Part shown: piece after piece, positions 15,462 through 22,607 of the stretch
Position numbering within the stretch: position 1 is the first letter of the stretch
How the letters are laid out: each line of letters starts with the position of its first letter
Assembly (NCBI RefSeq): GCF_000954115.1
Contig: NZ_CP010797.1
Location: 3,968,001 to 4,032,000 of the forward strand
Origin: Rhodococcus sp. B7740
GTDB taxonomy: Bacteria > Actinomycetota > Actinomycetes > Mycobacteriales > Mycobacteriaceae
Length of the DNA stretch: 64,000 nt
Direction of reading: 5' to 3'
Made by a program: the position numbers and the translations under genes
The notes under the pieces: model-generated
Databases searched by the model: none
What the model was told of the DNA's origin: nothing
What the model saw: the letters and a program-made list of their open reading frames with translations, nothing else

Positions 15462-16883
15462 TCAGGCGATGTGGGGGCCTGCTCGGGCGTGGGATGGTCG
15501 GGGTTGTCGGTACGGGTCGACGGTTGCCGGTGGGATGAACCAGGGGTGGTTGTCGGTGCCGATGAAGACTTCCCAGTCGGAGTGGTGGAGGAGTCGGTGG
15601 TGGAATCCGCACAGTAGGACGAGGTTGTTCATGTCTGTGGGTCCGCCGTCGCCCCAGTGCCGGATGTGGTGTCCTTCGGTCCAGGCGGCGGGTTTTCCGC
15701 AGCCGGGGAAAGCGCAACCGTGATCGCGGGCGATGAGGGCTTTGCGTTGTTTGGCGGTGACGGTGCGTGCGGTGCGGGCGAGGTTGATCGGGGAGCCGTT
15801 CTCGTCCATGACGATCGCAGTGAGGACGCAATCGCAGGCGAGTTGGAGGGAGGTGTTGCGGGAGAGTGGTCCCATCCAGGGGAGCCACCCGACGGTGGTG
15901 CCGTCGCCGAACAGGTCCCTGTATGTGCCGCGATCCGTTGCACGGCGGTCACTGCCACTGCCACTGCCGTTGTCCGGCTCGGTTGGTGCGTCGTCGATGA
16001 TGGGGCTACCGGTGTTGATGTCGACCGGATCGCCTGCTTCTGTGTCGGATTCGGCTGCAGCGCGCGTGGTTTCGTCGTCGGCGATGTCGTCTGGGTCGGC
16101 ATTGTCGCGGAGGTCGGTGAGATCGCGCAGGGTGATGTGCAGGTTCAGGTGCGGGCGTTCACCGCCTTCGATGGGTCGATCACTCGAGGCAAGGTACTGG
16201 TCGAGGATGTGTCCGAAGGCGTCGGCTCTGCGCCGGGCTGGGCTGCGATCGTCTCCGGTTTTGGGTGTCTCGGCGCCGTCGGCGGCGGGTCGTGGTTCGG
16301 TCAACGGTGAGAGTGCGGTGAGCAGCTTCTCGCCGGTGATCGCATCGAAGTCTCCTCTGAGTACCAGCCGCCCGTTCAAGGTCTTGGAGGCGAAGAATTC
16401 GTTGCGGTCGGTGTCGTCGGCGGGTGGTGTCTTTCCGCCGTAGGTGTCGTGGAGTTTGGTGATCGCTTCCCGGATGCGGCCTGTGCGTGCTTCGGGTCCG
16501 GTGGCAGCGGTGATCATCGCTTTCCGGGCTATGTCCTGGCCTGCTGGGGGGAGGTTCTTGGGTGGGGTTTCGGCGAAGGTAAGGATCAAGGCGGCGTGGT
16601 CGACGGTGATGCTGCCGGTGTTCACGGCGTCGGCGATGTCGGGGAAGTTCTTCAGTCCGCGGGCGAGGGCGACGATCTTGGTGGCCTTGGACGGTGAGAG
16701 CAGGGTGGTGGATGTCAGCCAGCCGGCGGGGCCGGGGAAACCGAGCTTCTCCCGGCTCACGCGGGTGTCGATCTCGGCGACGAGGGCGATGCGGCGGGCC
16801 TCCAACAACTGAATCTGGTGGGAGACCGCGGCGGCGTCGGCGAGGAGTTCACTCTCGCTCAGTTGCCAGATCGCTGCGGTCAT
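15462..16883 (-). CDS. 13E12-family HNH endonuclease-like protein (DUF222)
   Basis: A 473-aa protein of the 13E12 repeat family known from mycobacteria and relatives. The N-terminal DUF222 region spans about residues 1-300, with an acidic low-complexity insert (DDIADDETTRAAAESDTEAG). The C-terminal HNH domain has the zinc Cys in HGCAFPGCGKP, then EGHHIRHWGDGGPTDMNNLVLLCGFHH in its two halves, giving all the expected His, Asn and Cys residues. ATG at 16883 is used; the frame extends to a TTG at 16919, inside the SOS box, and is rejected. A perfect LexA box abuts its -10. Role in damage response or mobility is not established. Confidence 0.88.
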   Translation of the reverse strand: MTAAIWQLSESELLADAAAVSHQIQLLEARRIALVAEIDTRVSREKLGFPGPAGWLTSTTLLSPSKATKIVALARGLKNFPDIADAVNTGSITVDHAALILTFAETPPKNLPPAGQDIARKAMITAATGPEARTGRIREAITKLHDTYGGKTPPADDTDRNEFFASKTLNGRLVLRGDFDAITGEKLLTALSPLTEPRPAADGAETPKTGDDRSPARRRADAFGHILDQYLASSDRPIEGGERPHLNLHITLRDLTDLRDNADPDDIADDETTRAAAESDTEAGDPVDINTGSPIIDDAPTEPDNGSGSGSDRRATDRGTYRDLFGDGTTVGWLPWMGPLSRNTSLQLACDCVLTAIVMDENGSPINLARTARTVTAKQRKALIARDHGCAFPGCGKPAAWTEGHHIRHWGDGGPTDMNNLVLLCGFHHRLLHHSDWEVFIGTDNHPWFIPPATVDPYRQPRPSHARAGPHIA

Positions 16884-16890
16884 GGGAGCA

Positions 16891-16896
16891 AGTGTA
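16891..16896 (-). promoter_or_regulatory. -10 box of the 13E12 gene
   Basis: On the minus strand TACACT ends 7 nt before the ATG at 16883, giving a leaderless mRNA. The LexA box directly adjoins it. Confidence 0.5.
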
Positions 16897-16912
16897 TCGA
16901 ACGCGCGTTCGA
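16897..16912. promoter_or_regulatory. LexA (SOS) box
   Basis: TCGAACGCGCGTTCGA is a perfect 16-bp palindrome and an exact match to the actinobacterial SOS consensus TCGAAC-N4-GTTCGA. It directly adjoins the -10 hexamer of the 13E12 gene, so bound LexA would block RNA polymerase. 13E12 genes belong to the LexA regulon in M. tuberculosis. Confidence 0.88.
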
Positions 16913-16919
16913 CTGGCAA

Positions 16920-17252
16920 CCATAGTGCAACCGAAAACTATTGTCCTGCTTAACTATTCGCTATCCAGAACCTGTCGGTGGGGTGTGGTATCGGACCGCC
17001 ACGCCGTCGTACGCGTGCGATCTGCCGCCCTTGCGGCTTACCCGTACGCCCTCGGGCAGTCGATCACCGACGCCTGAGGCGTCGAACGGTCCGCACCAGA
17101 TGTAGAACTCTGCCGCATCACGCACTACCCATCTATAGACGGGGAACCGTCGGCAGAAGATGTCCGCGTCGATTCCTCTGTACGACTGGAATCCGCGGGT
17201 GCGTATCTCGAACGAACTGGTACTTCAGTCCGTCATATCTTCGGATGAACTA
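16920..17252. other. Non-coding gap, nothing recognised
   Basis: 333 bp between the 13E12 promoter and the 3' end of the DinB-like gene. It is visibly less GC-rich than its surroundings (for example around 16920-16970 and 17215-17245). I see no convincing gene, RNA or repeat; open frames here lack homology. Confidence 0.5.
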
Positions 17253-17846
17253 TCAATCAGCTTCTCTGGCAACACGTTCCAGTTCATCTCGGTAGGCGGC
17301 CCACCATGCTGCGTCGCCGTCGGTCATGTTTTCGTTCCCCAGTCGCAACCCGACGGAATCGTCGATGAGCTCGCGCACGATGTCTGCATGCCCGGCATGT
17401 CGATTCGTTTCGATGCACACATGCACCAGAACACGGTGCAACGTGACTTCCTGCTTCTCGGCGGGCCAGTGCAGTACGCGTCCGACGGTGTCGAGGTCGT
17501 TCGATTCGATGGTCTTGTCGGCGTGAAGCCAGGCCTCGCGATACAGGTCGACGATGAACTCGGAGGGTTCATCGGCGGCGGCCCACATATCGGAGTTCGC
17601 TTGCGCGACAGCTGATTTCTCCAGTTCGGTGAATCGGGCCGGGAATTCGCGGCCGAAGGTGAGGCCGAAATAGCCGTACTCGACGATCGCCAGGTGCTTG
17701 ATCAAGCCCAGGAGATTCGTCCCAGTCGGCGTCATCGGCCGTCGTTTCTGGTACTCGGTGAGACCGTCGAGCTTCCACAGCATGTTCTCGCGGGCGATCC
17801 GCAGGTACTGGTGCAGCTCGTCTTTCATGCTGGTCGGCTCGCCCAC
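17253..17846 (-). CDS. DinB/DUF664-family protein
   Basis: A four-helix-bundle protein of 197 aa (191 if the ATG at 17828 is used). The opening MKDELHQYLRIARENMLWKL and TGTNLLGLIKHLA carry the first metal-ligand His; HVCIETNRHAGHADIVREL supplies the rest, matching the His triad of DinB-like metal-dependent enzymes. Some family members are mycothiol- or bacillithiol-dependent transferases; this member's reaction is unknown. The GTG at 17846 lies 5 nt after the CPBP gene stop, so the two are an operon. The homology starts near the later ATG, so either start is possible. Confidence 0.85.
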   Translation of the reverse strand: MGEPTSMKDELHQYLRIARENMLWKLDGLTEYQKRRPMTPTGTNLLGLIKHLAIVEYGYFGLTFGREFPARFTELEKSAVAQANSDMWAAADEPSEFIVDLYREAWLHADKTIESNDLDTVGRVLHWPAEKQEVTLHRVLVHVCIETNRHAGHADIVRELIDDSVGLRLGNENMTDGDAAWWAAYRDELERVAREAD

Positions 17847-17851
17847 GCTCG

Positions 17852-18595
17852 TCAGCTCACCGACGCGTGCCAGACCAGAGCGGCAGCCAGCGCGCCGAGT
17901 CCGTTCAACGACCAGTGCAGGGCGATAGGGGCGATCAAACTTCCGCTACGGCTGCGCAGCCACGTGAACACCACACCCGCCGCCGCAGTGGCCACCACGG
18001 CCAGCGCTATACCGACTATCTGCCCGAACAGCCCGCCGCCGAGAAACCCGCTCAGCCCCACGTTGCCCGCCGTCAGCCCGAGCGACGACGCGATGTGCCA
18101 CAGACCGAACAGTAGAGATCCTGCAGCGAACACGCCGCGAGCTCCGTAGATGCGTCCCAACGTGCCGTGCAGAACCCCGCGGAATGCGAGTTCCTCCGGG
18201 ATGACGGTCTGCAGCGGAATGACGATCATCGACGCGACGATGGCGGCGGATACGGTTGCGTATCGGTCGGCCATGAAGAACGGCCGAGTCAGCGGCAGCA
18301 ACGCACCGATCGCGACGACGGTGAGGACGATCCCGACGGCTCCGAGTGCGTACAAAGATCCGGTCTTCCACTGCTTGGGAGACAGTCCCAGTTCGGCCCA
18401 CCCCAGACCGCGACGGTTCGCCAGGACGACCAGCAGGACAGCGGCGATCGGAACCGTCGCGATACTGGCCCACACCGTGGTGAAGTGCGCGATGAGGTTG
18501 GTGCCCACGAGTACGAGGACGACGATGGCGACGTCGAGGTAAGCGTGGAAGGCGCGTCGTGGCGCCACGCTCCCGGCCGTGTTCACAGCAAGCAT
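17852..18595 (-). CDS. CPBP family intramembrane glutamic endopeptidase
   Basis: A 247-aa membrane protease of the Abi/CAAX (CPBP) family with about 7-8 hydrophobic segments. The active-site motifs are EELAFRG (catalytic Glu pair, about residues 135-141), FGLWHIAS (His near 167) and ALHWSLNGLG near the C-terminus. In other bacteria such proteins process prenylated or membrane peptides; the substrate is unknown here. ATG at 18595 has a -10 hexamer 7 nt upstream and no Shine-Dalgarno. It is the first gene of an operon with the DinB-like protein. Confidence 0.9.
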   Translation of the reverse strand: MLAVNTAGSVAPRRAFHAYLDVAIVVLVLVGTNLIAHFTTVWASIATVPIAAVLLVVLANRRGLGWAELGLSPKQWKTGSLYALGAVGIVLTVVAIGALLPLTRPFFMADRYATVSAAIVASMIVIPLQTVIPEELAFRGVLHGTLGRIYGARGVFAAGSLLFGLWHIASSLGLTAGNVGLSGFLGGGLFGQIVGIALAVVATAAAGVVFTWLRSRSGSLIAPIALHWSLNGLGALAAALVWHASVS

Positions 18596-18602
18596 TGGAG
18601 CG

Positions 18603-18608
18603 AGTGTA
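18603..18608 (-). promoter_or_regulatory. -10 box of the CPBP gene
   Basis: On the minus strand TACACT ends 7 nt before the ATG at 18595. The same hexamer and spacing occur at the 13E12 gene. Confidence 0.5.
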
Positions 18609-18614
18609 CTGGCG

Positions 18615-19913
18615 TCAGCTGAGAGCGCCCGGTGAATCGAGGCTTCGGTCGAGGCCTTTGCGGTCGTAGATGCGGGTGAACACCACGCCGAACACGAGCC
18701 CGATGAGCAGTCCGAGCGACGTCATCCCCACCGAGTGCAGCAGGCCTGCGTCGAGTGAGGCGTTGAAGTACAGGATCGAGCGGGTGCCGAGGAAGATCTG
18801 ATGCATCGGCTCGAACTGCGCGAGCCAGGTGAAGAGCCGCGGGCTGGCTTCGAGGGGAATGGTGCCACCCGAGGAGGGCAACGCCAGGATGATGAACACG
18901 ATCAGATTGATCAGCAGTCCTGCCGTGCCGAACGCGGACATCACCGCCAATGCCGTGATGCCGACCGCGGTGATCGCGAACGCGCCGTACATCCACAGGG
19001 TCCAGGCGTGGGTGATCGGCATACCGAGCAGATGACTGATCAGCAGATACAGGGCAGACACCAGCATGGCCAGTACGACCATGACGAGCCACTTCACGAG
19101 CAGCGTCCGGAAGCGGTTGATCAGGGTCGGTCCGCGATGGATGTACTTGGGACCGATCTCTGTGGGCGTGAATCCGAGTAGGCCGTCGACGAGTGCGCTG
19201 ACGATGGTCGCACCGGTGAAGCCCGCCAGGACGAGCAAGAGCGCGTAGTAGAAGGCGGACAGGCCACCGCCGGTGCCGTCGGGCAGAGGATCGTATTGCG
19301 CAACGATCACATCGATCGGCTGCGCGAGGGTGAGAGCACTTGCACCGGCGAGCTGAGTCTCGCCGAGCTGTTGGCGTACCTGTTCGGTGATCTGCTGTCC
19401 CACAGTTTCATTGACCGACTCGAACGCCGGTGTTGCGACACCGGTCACGAGTGACATTCCGAAACTGCCCGCACGTGGGTTGGTGTAGACCGTGATGATC
19501 GGCTTCTCGACGTCCCCGGGAATCACGCTCGCCTGAGCGAGGATTCCCATTCGCTTGGTGAAATCGCTGGGAATGACGATGGAACCGTAGGCCTCGGCCG
19601 TCGACAGCAGCGATTGTGCCTGCGCCGGTCCGACTTCCCTGAAATCGACCTTCTCCGGATCGACGTTCTGCAGCAGACCCTCGACGATGTCGTTGCCTAT
19701 GTTGCGTTGCTCGCCCGCGAGGGTGTCGCCCTCGTCCTGGTTGACGATCGCGATGGGTAGGTCGTGCAGATTGCCCCTGGGGTCGAGCACGCCGCCTAGA
19801 TACAGCGCGGCGAGAAACGACATCAGGGTCGAGACCACCAGGATGGGCGCGAGCCAGAAACGCGGCGAACGAAGGACGTCGGCCATCGACCGAGGGGTTC
19901 TGTCGGAGGTCAC
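18615..19913 (-). CDS. YhgE/Pip-type (ABC-2-like) membrane protein
   Basis: A 432-aa membrane protein. TM1 is near residues 20-44; a large outer loop (about 45-210) contains the family feature LPIAIVNQDEGD and the VIPSDFTKRM-type segment; five further hydrophobic segments occupy residues ~220-420. This is the arrangement of YhgE/Pip and DUF3533 proteins, related to phage-infection proteins and ABC-2 permeases without an ATPase. No ATPase gene is adjacent. Function unknown; export of lipids or small molecules is possible. GTG start at 19913. Its 3' end is 20 nt from the start of the CPBP gene. Confidence 0.75.
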   Translation of the reverse strand: MTSDRTPRSMADVLRSPRFWLAPILVVSTLMSFLAALYLGGVLDPRGNLHDLPIAIVNQDEGDTLAGEQRNIGNDIVEGLLQNVDPEKVDFREVGPAQAQSLLSTAEAYGSIVIPSDFTKRMGILAQASVIPGDVEKPIITVYTNPRAGSFGMSLVTGVATPAFESVNETVGQQITEQVRQQLGETQLAGASALTLAQPIDVIVAQYDPLPDGTGGGLSAFYYALLLVLAGFTGATIVSALVDGLLGFTPTEIGPKYIHRGPTLINRFRTLLVKWLVMVVLAMLVSALYLLISHLLGMPITHAWTLWMYGAFAITAVGITALAVMSAFGTAGLLINLIVFIILALPSSGGTIPLEASPRLFTWLAQFEPMHQIFLGTRSILYFNASLDAGLLHSVGMTSLGLLIGLVFGVVFTRIYDRKGLDRSLDSPGALS

Positions 19914-19978
19914 CGCATCAGTGTCGCAAGTTCGGCTCCCGTGTGCGCGGTAGTTCGACTCTTGCTACGAGACCGGGA

Positions 19979-20004
19979 TGGAGCCTGCGGAACGACCGCA
20001 GGCC
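19979..20004. repeat. Repeat family A, single copy after msrA
   Basis: GGAGCCTGCGGAACGA then CCGCAGGC, forming an 8-bp hairpin GCCTGCGG/CCGCAGGC with loop AACGA. Lies 17 nt beyond the msrA stop and may end that transcript. Confidence 0.75.
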
Positions 20005-20020
20005 CCCAGCCGCTGGACCG

Positions 20021-20533
20021 TCAGGCGTCGGCCCGACGCGGCAACTTCCACTCCGGGCGGACCCAGTGGCAGGTGTAACCCTCGGGGTACTTCTGCAGGT
20101 AGTCCTGGTGCTCGGGCTCGGCTTCCCAGAAATCTCCGGCCGCGGTCACCTCGGTGACGACCTTGCCCGGCCACAGTCCCGACGCGTCGACGTCGGCAAT
20201 GGTGTCCTCAGCGACGCGCTTCTGCTCGTCGGTGAGGTAGAAGATGGCCGAGCGGTAGCTGGCACCGATGTCGTTGCCCTGACGGTTCTTGGTGGTGGGG
20301 TCGTGGATCTGGAAGAAGAACTCGAGCAGATCGCGGTACGTCGTCTGGGTGGGGTCGTAGACGACCTCCAGTCCCTCGGCGTGGTTGCCGTGATTGCGGT
20401 AGGTCGCGTTGGGGACCTCGCCGCCGGTGTAGCCGACGCGGGTGGAGATCACGCCCGGGAGCTTGCGGACGAGCTCTTCGGCTCCCCAGAAGCATCCTCC
20501 GGCGAGAATGGCGGTTTCGGTGGCTGCAGACAT
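20021..20533 (-). CDS. msrA: Peptide-methionine (S)-S-oxide reductase
   Basis: A 170-aa cytoplasmic repair enzyme that reduces the S-epimer of methionine sulfoxide. The active-site motif GGCFWGAEE is at about residues 12-20 with the nucleophilic Cys; TRVGYTGGE, the acidic VVYDP segment, and the HDPTT and DIGxxYRSAIF motifs follow in order, as in all MsrA proteins. ATG at 20533 follows AGGAG. A family A repeat lies just downstream. The neighbouring oxidoreductase gene, also on the minus strand, ends 58 bp upstream. Confidence 0.95.
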   Translation of the reverse strand: MSAATETAILAGGCFWGAEELVRKLPGVISTRVGYTGGEVPNATYRNHGNHAEGLEVVYDPTQTTYRDLLEFFFQIHDPTTKNRQGNDIGASYRSAIFYLTDEQKRVAEDTIADVDASGLWPGKVVTEVTAAGDFWEAEPEHQDYLQKYPEGYTCHWVRPEWKLPRRADA

Positions 20534-20590
20534 CGTTGCTCTCCTAGCTCTTTATCGATCGATACGTGGGGTTCAACGAACGAGGCGTCC

Positions 20591-21622
20591 TCATAATTCC
20601 GAATCGTGGGTGCGTTCTCCGACCTCGAGGACCAGTTTGCCGGTGTTGGCTCCGTCGAACAGCAGGTTCAGTGTCGATCCGAAGGCGGGGACGCCGCCGA
20701 TCTCGATCTGCTCCCGCGCCGTCATCTTGCCGCTGGTGAGCAGTTCGGACAGTGCGTCGATGCCCTCCTGGTAGCGATCGAGGTAGTCGAAGATGATGAA
20801 GCCCGTCATCGACGCCCGATTGATCAACAGGGACAGGTAGTGCGCCGGGCCGGTTTGCGGATCGGTGGCGTTGTAGCCGGAGATGGCTCCGCACAACACC
20901 ACTCGCGCTCCCTTGCGCAGCCGTGAGAGGGCCGCGTCGAGGATCTCACCGCCGACGTTGTCGAAATACACGTCGATGCCCTCGGGTGCAGCCGCCTTCA
21001 GGCCCTTGTACACCGACTCGTTCTTGTAGTCGATCGCTGCGTCGAAACCCAGTTCCTCGGTGAGCCACGCGCACTTCTCGGGACCACCCGCAATGCCGAT
21101 CACAGTGGCTCCCTTGGCTTTTGCGATCTGGCCCGCGATGCTGCCCACGGCGCCCGCGGCTCCGGAGATCACCACGGTGTCGCCCTCGGTGAGCTTGCCG
21201 ACGTCCATCAGGCCGAAGTACGCCGTCAGTCCCGGGAAGCCGAGCGCTCCGAGCCACGTGGGTGCCGGTGCGATGGATTCGTCGACCTTCTGCACCCCCG
21301 TGCCGTCCGACAGTGCGTGCTCGGTGACGCCGAACGAGCCCGAAACGATCTCTCCGACAGCATAATCGGGGTGGTGGGATTCCAGCACCCGTCCCACGGC
21401 GTGCGCCCGCATCACCTCGCCGATCCCGACGGGCGGTACGTACGAGCGCGCATCGTTGAGCCAGCCCCGCATCGCCGGGTCGAGAGAGACGTAGTCGACG
21501 GTGACGACGAACTCGCCGTCGCCCGGCGTGGGAATCGGTTCCTCGGTGAGGTTCCACGTCGACTCGTCGGGACGTCCCACCGGGCGCTGAGCCAATCGGA
21601 TCTGACGGTTCACAGATGTCAT
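20591..21622 (-). CDS. NADP-dependent oxidoreductase (MDR family, CurA/YfmJ-like)
   Basis: A 343-aa zinc-free medium-chain dehydrogenase/reductase. The opening NRQIRLAQRPVGRPD and the central dinucleotide-binding sequence VVISGAAGAVGSIAGQIAKAKG (split by its AxxGxxG) identify the leukotriene B4 12-hydroxydehydrogenase/CurA-like branch, which reduces alpha,beta-unsaturated carbonyls with NADPH. No structural zinc Cys cluster is present. ATG at 21622 follows AAGGAA. It is divergent from the HAD phosphatase gene. Physiological substrate unknown; detoxification is plausible. Confidence 0.9.
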   Translation of the reverse strand: MTSVNRQIRLAQRPVGRPDESTWNLTEEPIPTPGDGEFVVTVDYVSLDPAMRGWLNDARSYVPPVGIGEVMRAHAVGRVLESHHPDYAVGEIVSGSFGVTEHALSDGTGVQKVDESIAPAPTWLGALGFPGLTAYFGLMDVGKLTEGDTVVISGAAGAVGSIAGQIAKAKGATVIGIAGGPEKCAWLTEELGFDAAIDYKNESVYKGLKAAAPEGIDVYFDNVGGEILDAALSRLRKGARVVLCGAISGYNATDPQTGPAHYLSLLINRASMTGFIIFDYLDRYQEGIDALSELLTSGKMTAREQIEIGGVPAFGSTLNLLFDGANTGKLVLEVGERTHDSEL

Positions 21623-21682
21623 CTACCGTTCCTTCCACGTCGAAGACAGGTCACCTCGACACTAGGGCAGAATGACGTCACG

Positions 21683-22519
21683 ATGACCAACGCGCCGAAC
21701 ACCACCCGCCTCGCCCCCCGTCTCGTCGCCAGCGACGTCGACGGCACTCTGCTCGACCAGCACGAGCGTGTCACCGAACGCACCAGGCGTGCCGTGTCGG
21801 CCGTCGTCGCCGACGGCGTGCCGTTCGTGCTGTCCACCGGCCGCCCGCCGCGGTGGATCCACCCCGTCGTCGATCAGTTGGGATACGCGCCGATGTCGGT
21901 GTGCGCCAACGGAGCGGTCATCTACGACGCCGCCAACGATCGCGTGCTCAGCGCCGAGACGCTCTCGGTGCAGACACTGCAGTGGTTGGCCGACGTCGCC
22001 TATCGCGCACTGCCGGGCTGCGGGCTGGCCGCGGAGCGGGTGGGCCGGACGGCACACGACTCGGCCACCCCGCAGTTCGTCAGCTCCCCGGGCTACGAGC
22101 ACGCCTGGCTGAACCCGGACAACGTCGAGATGACCGAGGACGATGTGGTCGACGTTCCGGCCGTCAAGCTGCTGATTCGTCTTTCCGGCTCCACCAGCGG
22201 ACACATGGCAGACATCCTGTCCCCGCTGATCTCCGGTCGCGCCGACCTGACGTTCTCCACCGACAACGGACTGATCGAGCTCTCGGCACCGGGAATCACC
22301 AAGGCGTCGGGTCTGGCCAAGGTCGCCGAGACCCTGTCGGTGGACGTGAAGGACATCGTGGCCTTCGGCGACATGCCCAACGACGTCCCGATGTTGACGA
22401 TGGTGGGACTGGGTGTCGCGATGGGTAACGCGCATCCGGCTGCCGTCGCGGCGGCGAACGAGGTGACCGTCACCAACGCAGAAGACGGAGTGGCGCACGT
22501 CCTCGAACGCTGGTGGTGA
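21683..22519 (+). CDS. Cof-type HAD family phosphatase
   Basis: A 278-aa cytoplasmic hydrolase. The HAD motif I is SDVDGTLLD at about residues 15-23 with the nucleophilic Asp; motif II is STGRPPR; motif IV is FGDMPNDVPML near residue 234; a large C2 cap lies between. Cof-type HADs remove phosphate from sugar phosphates or flavin and pyridoxal cofactors; the substrate here is unknown. ATG at 21683 is chosen since the domain begins shortly after it; the open frame upstream runs antisense to the oxidoreductase. Position next to the LGFP amidase matches Rv3813c of M. tuberculosis. Confidence 0.9.
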   Translation: MTNAPNTTRLAPRLVASDVDGTLLDQHERVTERTRRAVSAVVADGVPFVLSTGRPPRWIHPVVDQLGYAPMSVCANGAVIYDAANDRVLSAETLSVQTLQWLADVAYRALPGCGLAAERVGRTAHDSATPQFVSSPGYEHAWLNPDNVEMTEDDVVDVPAVKLLIRLSGSTSGHMADILSPLISGRADLTFSTDNGLIELSAPGITKASGLAKVAETLSVDVKDIVAFGDMPNDVPMLTMVGLGVAMGNAHPAAVAAANEVTVTNAEDGVAHVLERWW

Positions 22520-22560
22520 CGCGTCGCCACGCTGGGCACGAAGGTGTAGTACCGGAACGC

Positions 22561-22596
22561 GAAATGGCCGAGTCACCACGGTGACTCGGCCATTTC
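22561..22596. terminator. Bidirectional terminator, 17-bp perfect stem
   Basis: GAAATGGCCGAGTCACC pairs perfectly with GGTGACTCGGCCATTTC across a 2-nt loop. Lies between the convergent HAD phosphatase and amidase genes, 11 nt from the amidase stop. Confidence 0.85.
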
Positions 22597-22607
22597 CCTG
22601 GTGAATC

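Noticed and set aside
16978..17295. Possible small gene in the gap before the DinB-like gene
   Set aside because: Arg-rich run-on frame with no ribosome binding site or homology, and it overlaps the DinB-like gene end.
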